The notes beneath the pieces were generated by a model. That model saw nothing but the letters and a program-made list of their open reading frames with translations. It had not been told where the DNA came from and ran no database searches. A program made the position numbers and the translations under genes. Below are positions 63,295-64,000 of a DNA stretch of 64,000 nt, in pieces. The DNA is from Chryseobacterium sediminis (lineage in GTDB: Bacteria > Bacteroidota > Bacteroidia > Flavobacteriales > Weeksellaceae). The stretch is from positions 558,001 through 622,000 of the forward strand of contig NZ_VUNZ01000002.1 in NCBI RefSeq assembly GCF_008386505.1, given 5' to 3'. Position 1 is the stretch's first letter, and the number at the start of each line of letters is the position of its first letter.

Positions 63295-64000
63295 TTATTT
63301 TTTTGGATTTGTTCTTAAGAATAGAAGTCCGGCAATAATAATTCCAGCTCCTATAAACTGTAAATAAGTCAGTTTTTCACCATCTAAAATTCCCCATATA
63401 ATAGCAACAATAGGCATTACTAAAGTAACCGTTGATGCAAAAAGAGGAGTGGAAACTTTCAGCAAACGATAATTCATCATCATCGCCAGTCCGGTTCCGA
63501 AAATAGATAAAAGGCTCACAAACATAAGACCGAGCAGATTGTCTTTAGAAAAACTGAATTCCGAAAAGAATCCGGTGCTTGTCAATGCAATAATGGATGG
63601 AAATAATAGAACAAATGAGAAAACAAAAGCAGATAAAACCGTGGAAGAAACTTCCATAAGCTTTGATTTGACGGTTGTTGTACTCAGAGCATAGCATAAA
63701 GTAGCCAATAATAACAGTAAAATCGGAATCATTTTTAATTCTCCGCTGTCACCCCCTCCGAATGCAAGAATACAAACTCCGGTGAAGCTTATAAATGTCC
63801 CAATAATCTGTTTTTTGGTTGTTTCAAACTTCCATACCAATGCTCCTACAATAATCACAAAAATAGGCATCATAGAGTTGATGATTCCCGCAATGCTGCT
63901 GCTCACTTCGGTTTCTGCAATGGGAAAGAGGAACATCGGAATAAAATTTCCGGTAAAAGCAGCCAGAATTAACCATTTCAGATGTTTTTTAGGAAAAAGC
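63295..64000 (-). CDS. DMT-superfamily (EamA) transporter, truncated by the window edge
   Basis: At least 235 residues of a membrane transporter with an EamA repeat. The frame continues past 63936 to the right edge (AAFTGNFIPMFLF before the first internal Met), so the start lies outside the window. Visible blocks are SSIAGIINSMMPIFVIIVGALVW, FTGVCILAFGG and, in the second repeat, STPLFASTVTLVMPIVAIIWG and LQFIGAGIIIAGLLFL. EamA carriers move metabolites or amino acids across the inner membrane; the substrate cannot be told. Confidence 0.88.
   Translation of the reverse strand, partial: LFPKKHLKWLILAAFTGNFIPMFLFPIAETEVSSSIAGIINSMMPIFVIIVGALVWKFETTKKQIIGTFISFTGVCILAFGGGDSGELKMIPILLLLLATLCYALSTTTVKSKLMEVSSTVLSAFVFSFVLLFPSIIALTSTGFFSEFSFSKDNLLGLMFVSLLSIFGTGLAMMMNYRLLKVSTPLFASTVTLVMPIVAIIWGILDGEKLTYLQFIGAGIIIAGLLFLRTNPKK

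Overview
The window looks like a chromosomal segment from a low-GC member of the Bacteroidota, class Flavobacteriia, most probably Chryseobacterium or a close relative. The evidence is the AT-rich sequence, the recurrent promoter element TAnnTTTG (often with TTG 16-22 bases upstream), a fused MurF-alanine racemase, a SprE/PorW-type type IX secretion (T9SS) lipoprotein with a T9SS sorting-domain cargo protein, a GLPGLI protein, a TonB-receptor-like barrel protein, a YbeY with the Bacteroidota-style third ligand, and many small lipoproteins. No rRNA, tRNA, IS element, phage or CRISPR array was recognised.

Layout. 0-8 kb: an Lgt-like membrane protein, GMP reductase, fabG with a GT-C-like membrane protein, and an operon of an acidic repeat protein, rsmI and a WG-repeat protein. 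8-16.8 kb: tdk, then murF/alr, a patatin-type outer-membrane phospholipase and ybeY, then mnmG bracketed by two perfect parS sites (TGTTTCACGTGAAACA), then a methyltransferase. 16.9-20.1 kb: about 1.35 kb of AT-rich DNA with no credible gene, then pgk (leftward), then a 640-base gap with DnaA-box-like 9-mers and inverted repeats, then rpiB (rightward). I read 16.9-20.1 kb as origin-proximal and the pgk-rpiB gap as an oriC candidate. Genes to its right are mostly co-directional (about 35 of 44 on +); genes to its left are evenly split. 20-37 kb is housekeeping: rnr, a LysE-type exporter, LD-carboxypeptidase, yraN, tsaB, sprE, maf, kdsC, an ECF sigma factor with its anti-sigma-like partner and a Spy/CpxP-like protein, and lepA.

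37.7-45.1 kb is the most interesting region: a compact NAD+/ADP-ribose locus. It holds an NrtR-like Nudix regulator, a NADAR protein, a prolyl-4-hydroxylase-like oxygenase, a 108-residue protein of unknown family, a PARG-like glycohydrolase with an extra N-terminal domain, a macrodomain, a sirtuin, an ADP-ribosylglycohydrolase, the RNA 2'-phosphotransferase KptA and a PPP-type phosphatase. Four copies of an inverted repeat, GYGTA-N4-TAACRC, lie before the regulator gene, twice before NADAR and once before the long operon. In two cases the repeat starts on the last base of the -7 box. This suggests a self-contained regulon that reverses or remodels ADP-ribosylation of protein or nucleic acid and feeds back through ADP-ribose. 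Related gene mixes are known from comparative genomics; the fused N-terminal domain, the 108-residue protein and the oxygenase are the parts least explained.

45-64 kb: an M14 carboxypeptidase, a T9SS cargo protein, a JmjC/cupin-like oxygenase, a TonB-receptor-like barrel protein, a GLPGLI protein, feoA-feoB with a 50-residue Cys-rich membrane protein, a DUF4421-like protein, glmM, a Crp/Fnr regulator, a quinone-oxidoreductase-like enzyme, a TPR protein, a lipoprotein and a truncated EamA transporter. Intrinsic terminators separate most convergent pairs.
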